DNA of 64,000 nt from positions 167,991-231,990 of the forward strand of contig NZ_BJXB01000006.1 in the NCBI RefSeq assembly GCF_007990775.1, written 5' to 3'. The position numbers and the translations under genes are program-made. Position 1 is the stretch's first letter; each line of letters opens with the position of its first letter. Positions 33,355 through 40,736 of this stretch are shown here, in pieces. The stretch comes from Deinococcus cellulosilyticus NBRC 106333 = KACC 11606 (GTDB lineage Bacteria; Deinococcota; Deinococci; Deinococcales; Deinococcaceae). The notes beneath the pieces are model-generated. The model searched no databases. It had not been told where the DNA came from and saw only the letters and a program-made list of their open reading frames with translations.

Positions 33355-33379
33355 GATATTACGTCAAGGAGTACATCTC

Positions 33380-33661
33380 ATGGCTGAAAAAATCGCCAAA
33401 ACCCAACTGATCGACATCATCGCCAGCAAGACCAAGCTCAGCAAAAAAGACGCAGGCGAAGCGATTTCCGTTGCCCTGGACGCCATTGTTGAATCCCTCA
33501 AAGAAGGCAAGAGTGTCGGTCTGCCCGGCCTCGGCACCCTGAGCGTCACCAACACCAAAGAGCGCCAGGGCGTGCGTCCCGGCACCAAAGAGCGCATCAC
33601 CATCCCCTCCGGGAAGAAGATCCGCTTCAAAGTCGCCACCACCCTCAAAGACGAACTCTGA
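33380..33661 (+). CDS. hup: HU-family nucleoid protein
   Basis: The 93-residue protein is a standard HU: N-terminal helices (KTQLIDIIASKTKLSKKDAGEAISVALDAIVESLKEGKSVGLPGLGTL) and the DNA-binding arm with RQGVRPGTKERITIPSGKKIRFK, where TKERITIP replaces the commoner TGEEIQIP. AAGGAG (33366-33371) sets the ATG. Unlike D. radiodurans HU, it has no lysine-rich N-terminal extension in this reading. It is monocistronic with a strong terminator. Confidence 0.95.
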   Translation: MAEKIAKTQLIDIIASKTKLSKKDAGEAISVALDAIVESLKEGKSVGLPGLGTLSVTNTKERQGVRPGTKERITIPSGKKIRFKVATTLKDEL

Positions 33662-33678
33662 AATTCAGGGTTGAAGGA

Positions 33679-33703
33679 GACGGGAGAGATCCCGTCTTTT
33701 TTT
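33679..33703 (+). terminator. Rho-independent terminator of the HU gene
   Basis: A 7-bp stem (GACGGGA / TCCCGTC) with a GAGA loop is followed by seven T. Confidence 0.94.
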
Positions 33704-33711
33704 GGTTTATT

Positions 33712-33820
33712 GCTGAGAGCTGAGAGCTGAGAGCATACGGTGCCATGGCCAAAGCTGGATGTCAACCACCAGAGCGCTGTAGCAAATGCTTTTTAGACTT
33801 GCCCTCGGCCCTCGGCTCTT
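33712..33820. repeat. Intergenic element bounded by inverted heptamer arrays (copy 2)
   Basis: The left end is three tandem GCTGAGA heptamers (33712-33734). The right end (33801-33820), read in reverse complement, is AGAGCCGAGGGCCGAGGGC, the same heptamer with purine changes. The centre has AAAGC and ATGCTTTTT motifs also seen in the copy at 38742. Confidence 0.6.
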
Positions 33821-33845
33821 CTTGACCCGAAAACGTGCTTGCGGG

Positions 33846-33902
33846 GCGGCGTTCTTGCTCCTACTGCGCGGTCCAAAGCGGTTTGGACCGCTGGAGCGCC
33901 GC
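33846..33902. repeat. Nested hairpin before rnhA
   Basis: A 10-bp perfect inner stem (GCGGTCCAAA / TTTGGACCGC, GCGG loop, 33868-33891) lies within an outer 6-bp pair (GCGGCG 33846-33851, CGCCGC 33897-33902). No T-run follows. Its GC content is above that of the flanks. It adjoins the heptamer element and may be a separate repeat. Confidence 0.5.
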
Positions 33903-33940
33903 GTCGCACTGGTCGCTCGGCCTATAGTAAAATACCCGGA

Positions 33941-34432
33941 ATGACCGCTCCTGTTCTTTCCTGCATCCGTCCTGCCAACCCTCCCACCGGAGAGCACGTG
34001 TACCTGTATTGCGATGGGGCCTGTGACACCCAGGCCGGACACGGAGGCTGGGCCTGCATCCTCAAGTATGGCAACAAGGAAATGGAGCTGAAGGGCCATT
34101 CCAGTGAGACCACCAACAATCGCATGGAATTGACTGCACTGCTTGAAGGCCTCAGGGTGCTCAAGCGCCCCTGTGTGGTGATGGTGGTGACGGACAGCCA
34201 GTATTTGCGCAATGCTTTCACCCAGAAGTGGGTCCTGAACTGGCAGAGAAACGGATGGAAAACGGCCAGCAAAGAACCCGTGAAGAACCAGGACCTCTGG
34301 GAGGAATTGATCGCCCTGGCAAAAGTCCATGATCTGAAGTTCGTCTGGGTGAAGGGTCACTCTGGACACGAGTACAACGAGCGTGTGGACAAACTGGCTG
34401 TGGAGGAGCGCCTGAAGCTCCGGGTGAAGTGA
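33941..34432 (+). CDS. rnhA: Ribonuclease HI
   Basis: RNase HI cuts the RNA of RNA-DNA hybrids. The 163-residue protein has the four acidic metal ligands: Asp25 (YCDGAC), Glu63 (NNRMEL), Asp85 (VTDSQY) and Asp150 (NERVDKLA), plus WVKGHSGH with the catalytic His. Asn-Asn-Arg before Glu63 and the basic handle (WQRNGWKTASKEPVKNQ) are typical. TAAAAT (33928-33933) lies 7 nt before the ATG, with no ribosome site, so the mRNA is probably leaderless. Confidence 0.96.
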   Translation: MTAPVLSCIRPANPPTGEHVYLYCDGACDTQAGHGGWACILKYGNKEMELKGHSSETTNNRMELTALLEGLRVLKRPCVVMVVTDSQYLRNAFTQKWVLNWQRNGWKTASKEPVKNQDLWEELIALAKVHDLKFVWVKGHSGHEYNERVDKLAVEERLKLRVK

Positions 34433-34450
34433 AGGTCAAATCACCTGAAT

Positions 34451-34900
34451 TTACTGCTCGACTTTGACCCCGAGTTTGAACAGGTCGTAGTCCATCACGA
34501 AGTTGTGAACCATCAGGTCAAGCTGGTTGCGAACCACCCGGAATGCATTGAGCTGGTCTTCGATGGACGCATGCTGTTGAGGCTTTGCAACGTTCCAGTC
34601 CAGACGGGTGCTGACCCCGGGAAAGATGGGGGCATCCTCTCCCTCATCTGTGAGGGTGATCAGGTGGTTGAAGGTGATGCCCAGGTAATCCCTGAGGTAT
34701 TTGGGGGTCTGTCCCTGCATTTGAACACCCAGTTCCTGCAAAACGCTGCGGGTGTGTGGGTGGATGGTTCCAGCCTCCAGACCTGCACTGAAAACCTCGA
34801 AGCGGTCTCCTGCATGGTGTTTCAGCAGGGCTTCTGCCAACTGGGTGCGGGTGGTGTTGCTGCCTGACATGAATAGAACGCTGGGTCTGAAGACTCTCAC
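34451..34900 (-). CDS. Low-molecular-weight phosphatase/ArsC-like protein lacking the catalytic Cys
   Basis: The 149-residue protein follows the arsenate reductase/LMW phosphatase fold: the first strand and P-loop VLFMSGSNTTRTQLAEALL, then VFSAGLEAG and HPHTRSVLQELGV. In active members the P-loop is C-x5-R. Here the first position is Ser12 (S-G-S-N-T-T-R18), so the nucleophile is missing, although the Arg and the N-x-x-R-T-Q-L-A-E frame remain. The usual DPA-type aspartate loop is also changed (RLDWNVAKP). It is probably non-catalytic, perhaps binding phosphate or arsenate. GTG start at 34900. Confidence 0.82.
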   Translation of the reverse strand: MRVFRPSVLFMSGSNTTRTQLAEALLKHHAGDRFEVFSAGLEAGTIHPHTRSVLQELGVQMQGQTPKYLRDYLGITFNHLITLTDEGEDAPIFPGVSTRLDWNVAKPQQHASIEDQLNAFRVVRNQLDLMVHNFVMDYDLFKLGVKVEQ

Positions 34901-34976
34901 GGGTCTCTTTTACCAGCGTTTGATCATGGGTGGGTCAGGGTTGTGTCAGCTTGTGTGAAGCGTGTGAGGCGGGTTG

Positions 34977-35684
34977 TCAGCCCGAAACAAAAATCACCTG
35001 ACCATCTGTGCTGCCCTGCAAGGTGGGTACAATGGTGCTTTCACTGATGCGGGCACAAAAACGGATGTCCTCTCCCAGGCCCTTGCTTTCCAGGCTCATG
35101 CCTCCAGAGCTGCTCGATAAGGGTTCGATGGGGTCTCCCACCTGTCTGCGCAGGGTCAGGGCAATGCGGGCACCGTCGTTGAGGGTGAATTCGCCCATGG
35201 CCAGCAGGTACTCACACAACACCCCTGCGGTGTAGGTGTCATCCAGGGAGGCGCGACCCCGTTCGCCTGAGCACACAATGGCGATTTCTTCCACAGCGAG
35301 GCTCTTGGCTTTGCGGGCGGCAGCGTGGGCATTGCGCAGGGCTCCGAGCAGCACGTGCTTGGCGCTCTCAGAGGCCACCCGGGCAGCGTAAGTGCCGTTG
35401 GTGGTGTTCATGACCACGGTTTTGCCGGCGTATGAGCCTGTTCCTGCTTCAATCGGGCTGTTTCCCAGGTCGAAGCCTGCCACGGCAAGGCCACCCCGTT
35501 CCCCTGCAACGATGGTGTTCTCGGATTTCAGGTCCAGCGATTCTTCGATGCTCCCGGAGAAAAGCAGTCGGTCTGCGTGGTGTTCCAGAAAGACGGTGGC
35601 GGTGGTGGTGGCACGCAGCACATCCACCACGATCACGGTGTCCGGGTATTCACCGTGGGGCAGCAGATCTACACGCAGGCGCAT
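34977..35684 (-). CDS. 2-phosphosulfolactate phosphatase family protein (ComB-like)
   Basis: The 235-residue protein matches the ComB family: VIVVDVLRATTTATVFLEH, AGERGGLAVAGFDLGNSPIEA, VMNTTNGTYAARVA, and a C-terminal LGEDIRFCARISEST. ComB removes phosphate from phosphosulfolactate in coenzyme M synthesis, a pathway not expected here, so bacterial homologs probably act on another substrate. It overlaps rpe by 16 nt and is read after it. Confidence 0.87.
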   Translation of the reverse strand: MRLRVDLLPHGEYPDTVIVVDVLRATTTATVFLEHHADRLLFSGSIEESLDLKSENTIVAGERGGLAVAGFDLGNSPIEAGTGSYAGKTVVMNTTNGTYAARVASESAKHVLLGALRNAHAAARKAKSLAVEEIAIVCSGERGRASLDDTYTAGVLCEYLLAMGEFTLNDGARIALTLRRQVGDPIEPLSSSSGGMSLESKGLGEDIRFCARISESTIVPTLQGSTDGQVIFVSG

Positions 35685-36337
35685 GCAGCCTCCGTGAGTG
35701 CTTTGAAGTTCCTGCCAATGCCACTGGGATTGAAGACGGCACTTCCGGCCACCAGGATGTTGGCCCCGGAGCGGACCACGCTTTCAACGGTCTGCAGGTT
35801 CACCCCTCCATCCACTTCCAGGTGGCATTCGGGGTTCACCTCATCCAGCCAGCCTCTGAGGATTCTGATGCGTTCCAGAGAGGCAGGAATGAACTTCTGA
35901 CCTCCAAAACCAGGGTTGACGGTCATGATCAGGGCGAGGTCCAGATCGGGAAGCACTGGTCGGATCATTTCGAGGGAGGTGCCAGGATTGAGGGCGACAC
36001 CTGCCTGAGCCCCAAGTTCCTTGATCAGGTGCACAGTGCGGTGCAAATGTACGGTGGCCTCGGCGTGCACGGTGATGTTCTGGGCTCCGGCCTGCACAAA
36101 ATCCTGGATGTAACGTTCAGGGCGGTCAATCATCAGGTGCACGTCCCGGTACAGGTTGCAAGAGCGTTTCACGGCCTCGACGATGAGAGGCCCGATGGTG
36201 ATGTTGGGGACGAACTGGCCATCCATCACATCGATGTGCACCCACGACGCGCCTGCCGCTTCAGCTTCCTGAAGGTCCTGGCCGAGCCGTGAGAAATCCG
36301 CAGAGAGGATGCTTGGTGCAATCTGAAGTTTGGTCAC
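35669..36337 (-). CDS. rpe: Ribulose-phosphate 3-epimerase
   Basis: Rpe interconverts ribulose 5-phosphate and xylulose 5-phosphate. The 222-residue TIM-barrel protein shows IAPSILSADFSRLG, WVHIDVMDGQFVPNITIG, VHLMIDRPERYI, TVNPGFGGQKFI and LEVDGGVN, including the metal-binding His and Asp residues. The GTG start at 36337 lies 6 nt after TAAAAT, fitting a leaderless message. It forms a two-gene operon with the ComB-like gene. Confidence 0.96.
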   Translation of the reverse strand: MTKLQIAPSILSADFSRLGQDLQEAEAAGASWVHIDVMDGQFVPNITIGPLIVEAVKRSCNLYRDVHLMIDRPERYIQDFVQAGAQNITVHAEATVHLHRTVHLIKELGAQAGVALNPGTSLEMIRPVLPDLDLALIMTVNPGFGGQKFIPASLERIRILRGWLDEVNPECHLEVDGGVNLQTVESVVRSGANILVAGSAVFNPSGIGRNFKALTEAACACV

Positions 36338-36481
36338 CTTCTCATTTTAAAGGTCTTTTCTGAAAAACGCACACAACTCACCTGAAACCACGCTGCTTGT
36401 GTGGGGACTTCACATGCCGTTTGCGCTGCCAGAAGCCCCAGCTGAAGTCTGGATAAAGGTGCATGAGAAATTCTGAGCAAC

Positions 36482-36503
36482 AAAAAAGGAGGCCGAAGCC
36501 TCC
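36482..36503 (-). terminator. Terminator of the M3 oligopeptidase gene
   Basis: On the minus strand a GGAGGC-TTCG-GCCTCC tetraloop hairpin is followed by six T. Confidence 0.94.
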
Positions 36504-36520
36504 CATGAACACATTCTGGG

Positions 36521-38554
36521 TCAGACAAGCAGACCAGAACGCTCCAGCAGGGCGTTGGGGTCGGGGTCGCGCCCCATGAAGTCCCGGAACAGCTTGGCCG
36601 GATCTTCACTGGCCCCTCTGGAAAGGATTTTGTCCAGGAAGTCCTGTCCGGTGGCACGGTTGAAAATGCCCTCGTTGCGGAAACGGCTGAAGGCGTCTGC
36701 GTCGAGCACCTCGGCCCACTTGTAGGAGTAGTAGCCAGCACCATAACCCACAGGGGAGGCGAACAGGTGGCTGAAGGAGGTGATCATCTTGAATTCCGGA
36801 CCGGGCTGCACGGGCATGAACTGGCCAAGCAGGTTGCGGCTGTAGTCCAGCACGCTGCCGTCCTGATCGGGTTGATACTGCATGTGCAGCATCAGGTCGG
36901 TGGTGCCAAAGGAAAGCTGGCGCATGGCGACATTGGCAGCGCGAAAGTTGCGGGCAGCCACCATCTTTTCGAAGAGGTCTTCAGGGATGGTCTCTCCGGT
37001 CTGGTGGTGGTGGGCAAAGAGGTCCAGGGCTTCCCTTTCCCAGGCCCAGTTCTCCATGATCTGGGAGGGGAGCTCCACGAAGTCCCAGGCCACGTTGGTG
37101 CCTGCAAGGCTCTTCACTTCCACGTGACTGAGGGCGTGGTGGATCAGATGGCCCCACTCGTGGAAGATGGTTTCCACGTCGCTGTGGGTCAAGAGTGCAG
37201 GCTGATCTCCAACGGCAGGGGTCAGGTTGCCGCACATCAGGCACAGGTGGGGCTCGAATGCACCATCGCGGTCACCGGTCATGAAGCTGTTCATCCAGGC
37301 TCCGCTGCGTTTGGTTTCACGGGGGAACCAGTCGGCAAAGAAACGGGCAAGCTTCTGGCCCTCTTCGTTGAAGATTTCGTAGGTTTTCACTTCGGGGTGC
37401 CAGACCTGCACGCCCGAGACTTCCTTGATGGTCACGCCATACACACGGCGGGTGATTTCAAAGAGGCCTTCCATCACTTTGTCTACCGCGAAGTAGGGCT
37501 TGAGGGCCTCCTCGTCGAAGTCATAGTTGGCTTTGCGCAGTTTCTCAGAGTAATAGCTGACATCCCAGGGCTGAAGCTCAGGGGCAGTCTCGCCTTCGAG
37601 GGCACGGCGGTACTCCAGCAGTTCAGCGTTTTCACGCTGGAAGACAGGACGGATCTTGTCGGCCATTTCCTGCTCGAATTGCAGGGCGCGGTCCCCGTTT
37701 TTGGCCATGCGGTCCTCGAGAACCAGGTCTGCAAAGTTCTTGTAGCCCAGCAGCTGTGCTTTCTCCTTGCGGAGGGCCAGAATCTCGTTGATGAGGGGTT
37801 CATTGTTGTAAGGCTCGTTGCTGCCGCGCTGGTTGAAGGCCAGGTACATGGTCTTGCGGATCTCGGCATCGTCCAGATAGAACATCACGGGCAGGTAACT
37901 GGGTTGTGCTAGGGTGAATCGCCAGCCTTCTTTGCCTTTGGATTCAGCACTCTGTCTGGCAGCAGCACGGGCACTTTCAGGGAGACCGGCAAGTTTGCTC
38001 TCATCTTCGATGATGAGTTCAAACTCGGCGGTGGAATCCACCACGTTCTGGCTGTATTTGGTGGTGATTTCCGAGAGGCGCATGTTGATCTCTTCGAGGC
38101 GTTGTTTTTTGTCTGCAGGAAGGTCGGCGCCACTTCTGCGGAACTCATCCAGGGCAAGTTCCAGCAGGCGGCGCTTGGCTCCGGTCAGGGACTGGCCCTC
38201 TGCAGAAGCCGCGAAATCCTTGAGGCCCTGATAGAGTTCCTGGGACAGGCTGACCCGGGTGTAGAAAGCCGTGATTTTGGGCTGCACGGCTTGCAGCACT
38301 GCACGGATCTCGGGGCTGGTCACCACCGAGTTGAGGTGGGTCAAGAGGCCGTAAACCCGGTACAGCCCCTCGCCCAGACGGTCGTAGGCTTTCAGCGTGT
38401 TGTTGACGGTGCGTTCACCCTCAATGTGGATCAGGGCTTGCAGCTCCTGCTCTGCTTTTTCAAGCAGAAGGTCAACAGCGGGTTCGAAATGCTCGGGTTT
38501 GATGTCCTCAAAGGGCATGTCAAACCCGAGACTCAGCAAGGGGTTGTCGCTCAT
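36521..38554 (-). CDS. Oligopeptidase A-like metallopeptidase, family M3
   Basis: The 677-residue cytosolic zinc peptidase has the HEWGHLIHH active site (about residue 465) in VETIFHEWGHLIHHALSHVEVKSLAGTNVAWDFVELPSQIMENWAWE, with the second-sphere Glu in FVELPSQ, typical of M3A oligopeptidase A/dipeptidyl carboxypeptidase. These clear peptides, including cut signal peptides. ATG at 38554 is 6 nt after TATACT (leaderless pattern). It is monocistronic. Confidence 0.94.
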   Translation of the reverse strand: MSDNPLLSLGFDMPFEDIKPEHFEPAVDLLLEKAEQELQALIHIEGERTVNNTLKAYDRLGEGLYRVYGLLTHLNSVVTSPEIRAVLQAVQPKITAFYTRVSLSQELYQGLKDFAASAEGQSLTGAKRRLLELALDEFRRSGADLPADKKQRLEEINMRLSEITTKYSQNVVDSTAEFELIIEDESKLAGLPESARAAARQSAESKGKEGWRFTLAQPSYLPVMFYLDDAEIRKTMYLAFNQRGSNEPYNNEPLINEILALRKEKAQLLGYKNFADLVLEDRMAKNGDRALQFEQEMADKIRPVFQRENAELLEYRRALEGETAPELQPWDVSYYSEKLRKANYDFDEEALKPYFAVDKVMEGLFEITRRVYGVTIKEVSGVQVWHPEVKTYEIFNEEGQKLARFFADWFPRETKRSGAWMNSFMTGDRDGAFEPHLCLMCGNLTPAVGDQPALLTHSDVETIFHEWGHLIHHALSHVEVKSLAGTNVAWDFVELPSQIMENWAWEREALDLFAHHHQTGETIPEDLFEKMVAARNFRAANVAMRQLSFGTTDLMLHMQYQPDQDGSVLDYSRNLLGQFMPVQPGPEFKMITSFSHLFASPVGYGAGYYSYKWAEVLDADAFSRFRNEGIFNRATGQDFLDKILSRGASEDPAKLFRDFMGRDPDPNALLERSGLLV

Positions 38555-38914
38555 GGCGAAAGTATAACCCGTGTTCAAAAATTTTCTCTAGTGGTTTTTG
38601 CTTATTTTCTGGCGGGTTCTTTCTGATTCTGGATGGTTTTTGAAACTTTCTGTCTACTTGACGCGCACCCCAGTTTCAAAAGCTGACTTTGACCATCCCA
38701 GGGGAAGCGCAAAGTTCTGCTGTGCAATTGCAGTGGAGCAATCAGCCCTCAGCGGTCAGCCATCAGCTAAAAAGCTTTTGATGCTTTTTCAGCAGATCAA
38801 TGAAAGGTCCAAGCTGTGCCAGAGGGTCAACCCTCTGTTTTGTCTGCTGAAGTCAATGCACACAGGTGTTTGGGTGCTGACCGCTGAGGGCTGACGGCTG
38901 ACAGCTTTCCCAGG
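38555..38914. other. 360-nt gap without a gene
   Basis: The first 20 nt hold the oligopeptidase promoter on the minus strand. 38742-38907 is a repeat element. Between 38600 and 38740 I see nothing beyond AT-rich sequence. Confidence 0.6.
38742..38907. repeat. Intergenic element bounded by inverted heptamer arrays (copy 3)
   Basis: The left arm is four TCAGCNN heptamers and the right arm (38876-38907) four GCTGANN heptamers. CAGCCCTCAGCGGTCAGC (38743-38760) is repeated perfectly in inverted form at 38876-38893. The interior has an AGAGGGTCAACCCTCT hairpin (38821-38836) and an AAAAGC...GCTTTT pair. It stops 8 nt before the end of queA. Confidence 0.7.
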
Positions 38915-39949
38915 CTACACTGCACCTTCAGCACCTCTGTGCTGATCCTGTTGCTGTCTGTAAAGCAGCATGGCGTCTCCCAGACTGTAGAAACGGTACC
39001 GCTCCTGAATGGCCGTCTGGTAGGCATGGGCAATGGTTTCTTCCCCTGCAAAAGCACCGACCAGCAGAAGCAAAGTCGAGTGTGGCAGGTGGAAGTTGGT
39101 GATGAGCAGGTCTGGCACCTGAAAGGCATAAGGGGGGTGAATGAAGATGCGGGTCTCCCCTTCTCCAGCCTGCACCTGTCCATTCTGGGCAGCACTTTCA
39201 AGTGCCCTGACCGTGGTGGTCCCGACAGCAATCACCCTGCGACCTTCCTGTTTTGCCCTGTTGATGGCAGAAGCGGTTTCTTCGGAAATGGAAAACTGCT
39301 CTTCGTGCATCACATGCTCGGTGATGCTGCCCGAGATGGGTTTGAAGGTGCCTGCCCCGACATGCAGGGTCAGGTGATGGCGCTCCACCCCGAGTGCATC
39401 AATCTGGGCCAGCAGTTCTGGAGTGAAATGCAGTCCAGCTGTTGGAGCCGCAACACTCCCTTCTGTTTTCGCGTATACCGTCTGGTAGCGTTCGCCAATG
39501 GTGGACTTCTGGATGTAGGGAGGGAGAGGCAGGGTCCCGAGTTCGGTCAGTCTGGGTTTGATGTCCTCATTGAAGGTCAGCAGGCGGGCACCATCCTCCA
39601 GCACCCCGGTCACCTCGGCCTGGATGTCCCCAGTTCCGAAAAAGAGGGTGCCTGTGGCTTTGCGGGCAGGCTTGAGGTAGGCGCTCCACACCTTGTGTTC
39701 TCTTTCGCGCAGCAGCAGGACCTCAATGGTCCCTCCGGTGGCTTTCTTCGCAAAAAGTCGGGCAGGAATGACCCGGGATTCATTGAAGACCATCACATCC
39801 CCGGGCTTCAGGTATTCCAGCAGGTCCCGGAAGATGCGGTGCTCCAGCGTACCGTCCGGTCTGGTCACCATCAGTCTGCTGTGGTCGCGGGGTTCCACCC
39901 CGGTCTGGGCGATGAGGTCTTCTGGCAGCTCAAAATCCAGCATGTTCAC
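38915..39949 (-). CDS. queA: S-adenosylmethionine:tRNA ribosyltransferase-isomerase
   Basis: QueA makes epoxyqueuosine in tRNA by adding the ribosyl part of S-adenosylmethionine to preQ1. The 344-residue protein has the family's DFELPEDLIAQTGVEPRDHSRLM start, VMVFNESRVIPARL, GSVAAPTAGLHFT, LHVGAGTFKPI and the DLLITNFHLPHSTLLLLVGAFAG end. I prefer GTG at 39949 because GGAGA lies 6 nt before it; the ATG two codons later is 12 nt from that site. It is monocistronic, followed closely by a repeat element. Confidence 0.94.
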   Translation of the reverse strand: MNMLDFELPEDLIAQTGVEPRDHSRLMVTRPDGTLEHRIFRDLLEYLKPGDVMVFNESRVIPARLFAKKATGGTIEVLLLREREHKVWSAYLKPARKATGTLFFGTGDIQAEVTGVLEDGARLLTFNEDIKPRLTELGTLPLPPYIQKSTIGERYQTVYAKTEGSVAAPTAGLHFTPELLAQIDALGVERHHLTLHVGAGTFKPISGSITEHVMHEEQFSISEETASAINRAKQEGRRVIAVGTTTVRALESAAQNGQVQAGEGETRIFIHPPYAFQVPDLLITNFHLPHSTLLLLVGAFAGEETIAHAYQTAIQERYRFYSLGDAMLLYRQQQDQHRGAEGAV

Positions 39950-39984
39950 TGTGTTTCTCCATGACTGTGTTTTTTCATGAATGA

Positions 39985-40035
39985 GCGCAGTGTTGCCCCG
40001 GCACTCTGCTTCAGGAGCAGATGGGAACACTGCGC
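39985..40035. repeat. 51-nt nested inverted repeat between NYN gene and queA
   Basis: Outer arms GCGCAGTGTT and AACACTGCGC are a perfect 10-bp match, enclosing a TCTGCT-tcagg-AGCAGA hairpin (40005-40021). There is no T-run on either strand, so it is not a standard terminator. Confidence 0.55.
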
Positions 40036-40051
40036 GTGTCAGAAAAGGGGC

Positions 40052-40600
40052 TTAAACCTGGGTGGCAGGGCTGTTCTTGCTGCCCTTGATGGGCATCAGG
40101 CCGTGATCAATGTCCACCAGGTGGGTGAACTTGTCCACACAGTCAATCAGTTTCTGGGCGGTGGTTTCCTTGAAGGCAATCACTTCCACGCGCTTGCCAC
40201 GCTCCATGAAGACCTCAAGCACATCGGCAAAATCGCCGTCTCCGCTGCCCAGCACGATCACATCCAGGCTGTCGATCAGGCGCATCATGTCCGCCACGAT
40301 GCCCATGTCCCAGTTGCCTTCCCAGATGACCTTGCCCTGCTCGGTGGTGTGGTGGTACTGCAGGGTCATGCGCCGCACCTTGTAGCCCAAGGTGCTGAGC
40401 TTGTAGATGAAAGGCCATGCGCTGGTGTCCCCCTCTTTTTCCACCACGTAACTGATGGCCCGCACCAGATGGCGGCCCTGCAAAGCATACTCCAGGACCC
40501 GTTCAAAATTCACGGTCCTTTCGTAGTAGTCGCGCGCGGAGTGGTACAGGTTCTGGGTGTCGATAAAAACGCCAACTCTCGGTTTGTCGGTGATGAACAT
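40052..40600 (-). CDS. NYN/PIN-like domain protein (LabA type)
   Basis: The 182-residue protein is a NYN domain, a PIN-like putative RNase: VGVFIDTQNLYHSARD (Asp14, Asn17), DMGIVADMMRLIDSLDVIVLGSGDGDFADVLEVFMERGKRVEVIAF with the acidic metal ligands (D, D-x-D), and a final EVIAFKETTAQKLIDCVDKF. LabA/NicB-like members occur widely in bacteria; targets are mostly unknown. AGGTG lies just before the ATG. It is divergent from the HD-GYP gene. Confidence 0.88.
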   Translation of the reverse strand: MFITDKPRVGVFIDTQNLYHSARDYYERTVNFERVLEYALQGRHLVRAISYVVEKEGDTSAWPFIYKLSTLGYKVRRMTLQYHHTTEQGKVIWEGNWDMGIVADMMRLIDSLDVIVLGSGDGDFADVLEVFMERGKRVEVIAFKETTAQKLIDCVDKFTHLVDIDHGLMPIKGSKNSPATQV

Positions 40601-40736
40601 TGTGCACCTCTAAAAATCACACGGCAGATGCCGCGTATAGCATAATATACCTTTAAGGATCTTCACGTATGGACAGGTGATGAAGAAGCCCTTACGATCA
40701 GAAAACAGCCCTTAAAGACGGACCTGCGGGAGGACC

